Source: Methanomassiliicoccales archaeon PtaU1.Bin030 | GTDB lineage: Archaea > Thermoplasmatota > Thermoplasmata > Methanomassiliicoccales > Methanomassiliicoccaceae | Length of the DNA: 5,749 nt | Assembly (NCBI GenBank): GCA_002067635.1 | Contig: MVRB01000173.1 | Span: 1-5,749, forward strand | Reading direction: 5' to 3' | Shown: positions 5,213-5,749 of the stretch, piece after piece | How the letters are laid out: each line of letters starts with the position of its first letter | Position numbering within the stretch: position 1 is the first letter of the stretch | Translations under genes and position numbers: made by a program | The notes under the pieces: model-generated | Databases searched by the model: none | Told to the model about the DNA's origin: nothing | The model's input: only the letters and a program-made list of their open reading frames with translations

Positions 5213-5749
5213 GCGGTCCCACAGTACTGGTGGTCGGACCCGGTCGGGTCGCCGTGGATGCGGCCATCGAGGTACGGGACCAGGGGGCCGAGGCAGTGCT
5301 TGTCACGACACAGAGCCTGGGCGCCGGTCTGTCCGATGACCTGCCCGGCATCGACGTGCTCTCAGAGCACGAGCTGTTGAGGCTGGACGGAGGACCGGGG
5401 GATTTCCGCGCCGTTCTCATTGGCTCGGGGGCAGTCACGGAGATACATTGCGCCGCGGTGGTCATGGCTCCCGAGCCCCTACACCCTAGGCCTTATGGGA
5501 CGGCCGCGGTCATGACGCTGCATCAGGCCTGCTGTGAAGGCATTCCTGACTTCGTCCAGAAACTCGCGATCTACCTGGGTCCTGAGGCTGACCGGTCCTC
5601 GTTCAAGAGGGCCGTTGCTCTGGCCCTGAAGGCCTGCGCTCTGCCTGCTCATCAAAGGGTCTGGCTGTTCTCCAAGGAGATGCAGGCGTACGGGGCGGAC
5701 GAGCTGGTGTATGCGGACGCCCAGGCGGCTGGGGTCACCTTCGTTCGCA
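5209..5749 (+). CDS. Second HdrA-like (QmoB/HdrA-type) flavoprotein subunit lacking Fe-S cysteines (3' end outside window)
   Basis: The frame is open to the right edge, with 180 residues visible. It begins at TTG, overlapping the TGA of the previous gene (TTGA), with GGAGG seven bases upstream. The N-terminus TVLVVGPGRVAVDAAIEV (5-22) aligns with the HdrA FAD strand-helix, but the third Gly of GxGxxG is Ala (A15). The GGR signature becomes GAGLSD. Where HdrA has its CVGSRD...CSxxCC cluster site, this protein reads LAIYLGPEADRSSFKRAVALALKACA (119-144), so those cysteines are missing. The following RVWLFSKEMQAYGADELVYADAQAAGVTFVR (150-180) clearly matches the HdrA/QmoB block of the type vyvLyrDmxxyGxgxExlYxeAxxxGVxFiR. 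I infer that it pairs with the preceding subunit, as QmoB does with QmoA. FAD binding may be weakened or lost. The C-terminus, where Fe-S or MvhD-like domains might occur, is not visible. Confidence 0.82.
   Translation, partial: MSGPTVLVVGPGRVAVDAAIEVRDQGAEAVLVTTQSLGAGLSDDLPGIDVLSEHELLRLDGGPGDFRAVLIGSGAVTEIHCAAVVMAPEPLHPRPYGTAAVMTLHQACCEGIPDFVQKLAIYLGPEADRSSFKRAVALALKACALPAHQRVWLFSKEMQAYGADELVYADAQAAGVTFVR

Noticed and set aside
5195..5215. Possible frameshift or programmed -1 slip joining the two HdrA-like frames
   Set aside because: There is no slippery heptamer, the second frame opens with its own Rossmann strand and its own GGAGG site, and both halves repeat the same HdrA blocks rather than continuing one another.

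Overview
The window is gene-dense and GC-rich, with many AGG (Arg) and ATA (Ile) codons. It looks archaeal. AT-rich TATA-box-like elements sit about 24-45 bases ahead of start codons. One gene (4102, minus strand) has its TATA-like element almost exactly one promoter length from its ATG, as expected for a leaderless archaeal mRNA. Other starts use GGAGG/GGTGG-type ribosome binding sites. A FolD plus formate-tetrahydrofolate ligase pair together with HdrA-like proteins would suit a Thermoplasmatota or Methanomassiliicoccales-like archaeon, or another anaerobe using folate-bound C1 units. The lineage is inference from style and gene content only.

Layout. (1) 1-528, minus: 5' part of folD (5,10-methylene-THF dehydrogenase / methenyl-THF cyclohydrolase), running off the left edge. 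(2) 529-941: a 413-base, less GC-rich divergent spacer with candidate promoters for both folate genes and several short inverted repeats. (3) 942-2624, plus: fhs, formate-tetrahydrofolate ligase, complete. (4) 2625-3287, minus: DUF3786-type protein of unknown function, meeting fhs tail-to-tail with no gap. (5) 3284-4102, minus: NodB-fold polysaccharide-deacetylase-family hydrolase, upstream of and translationally coupled to the DUF3786 gene by an ATGA overlap. (6) 4103-4204: 102-base divergent promoter region. (7) 4205-5212, plus: a minimal HdrA-like FAD/[4Fe-4S] protein. (8) 5209 to the right edge, plus: a second HdrA-like protein, starting at TTG inside the previous stop and lacking the Fe-S cysteines in the visible part.

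How they fit together. Fhs and FolD make a short pathway: formate + THF + ATP gives 10-formyl-THF, then methenyl-THF, then methylene-THF, using NAD(P)H in the last step. This supplies C1 units for purines, serine or methyl groups. The HdrA-like pair is a flavin-based electron-transfer module whose partners (HdrB/C-like, MvhD-like or membrane subunits) should lie to the right of the window. The deacetylase-DUF3786 operon has no evident metabolic link to either. I found no RNA genes, CRISPR arrays, insertion sequences or mobile elements. The most interesting part is the tandem, asymmetric HdrA-like pair.
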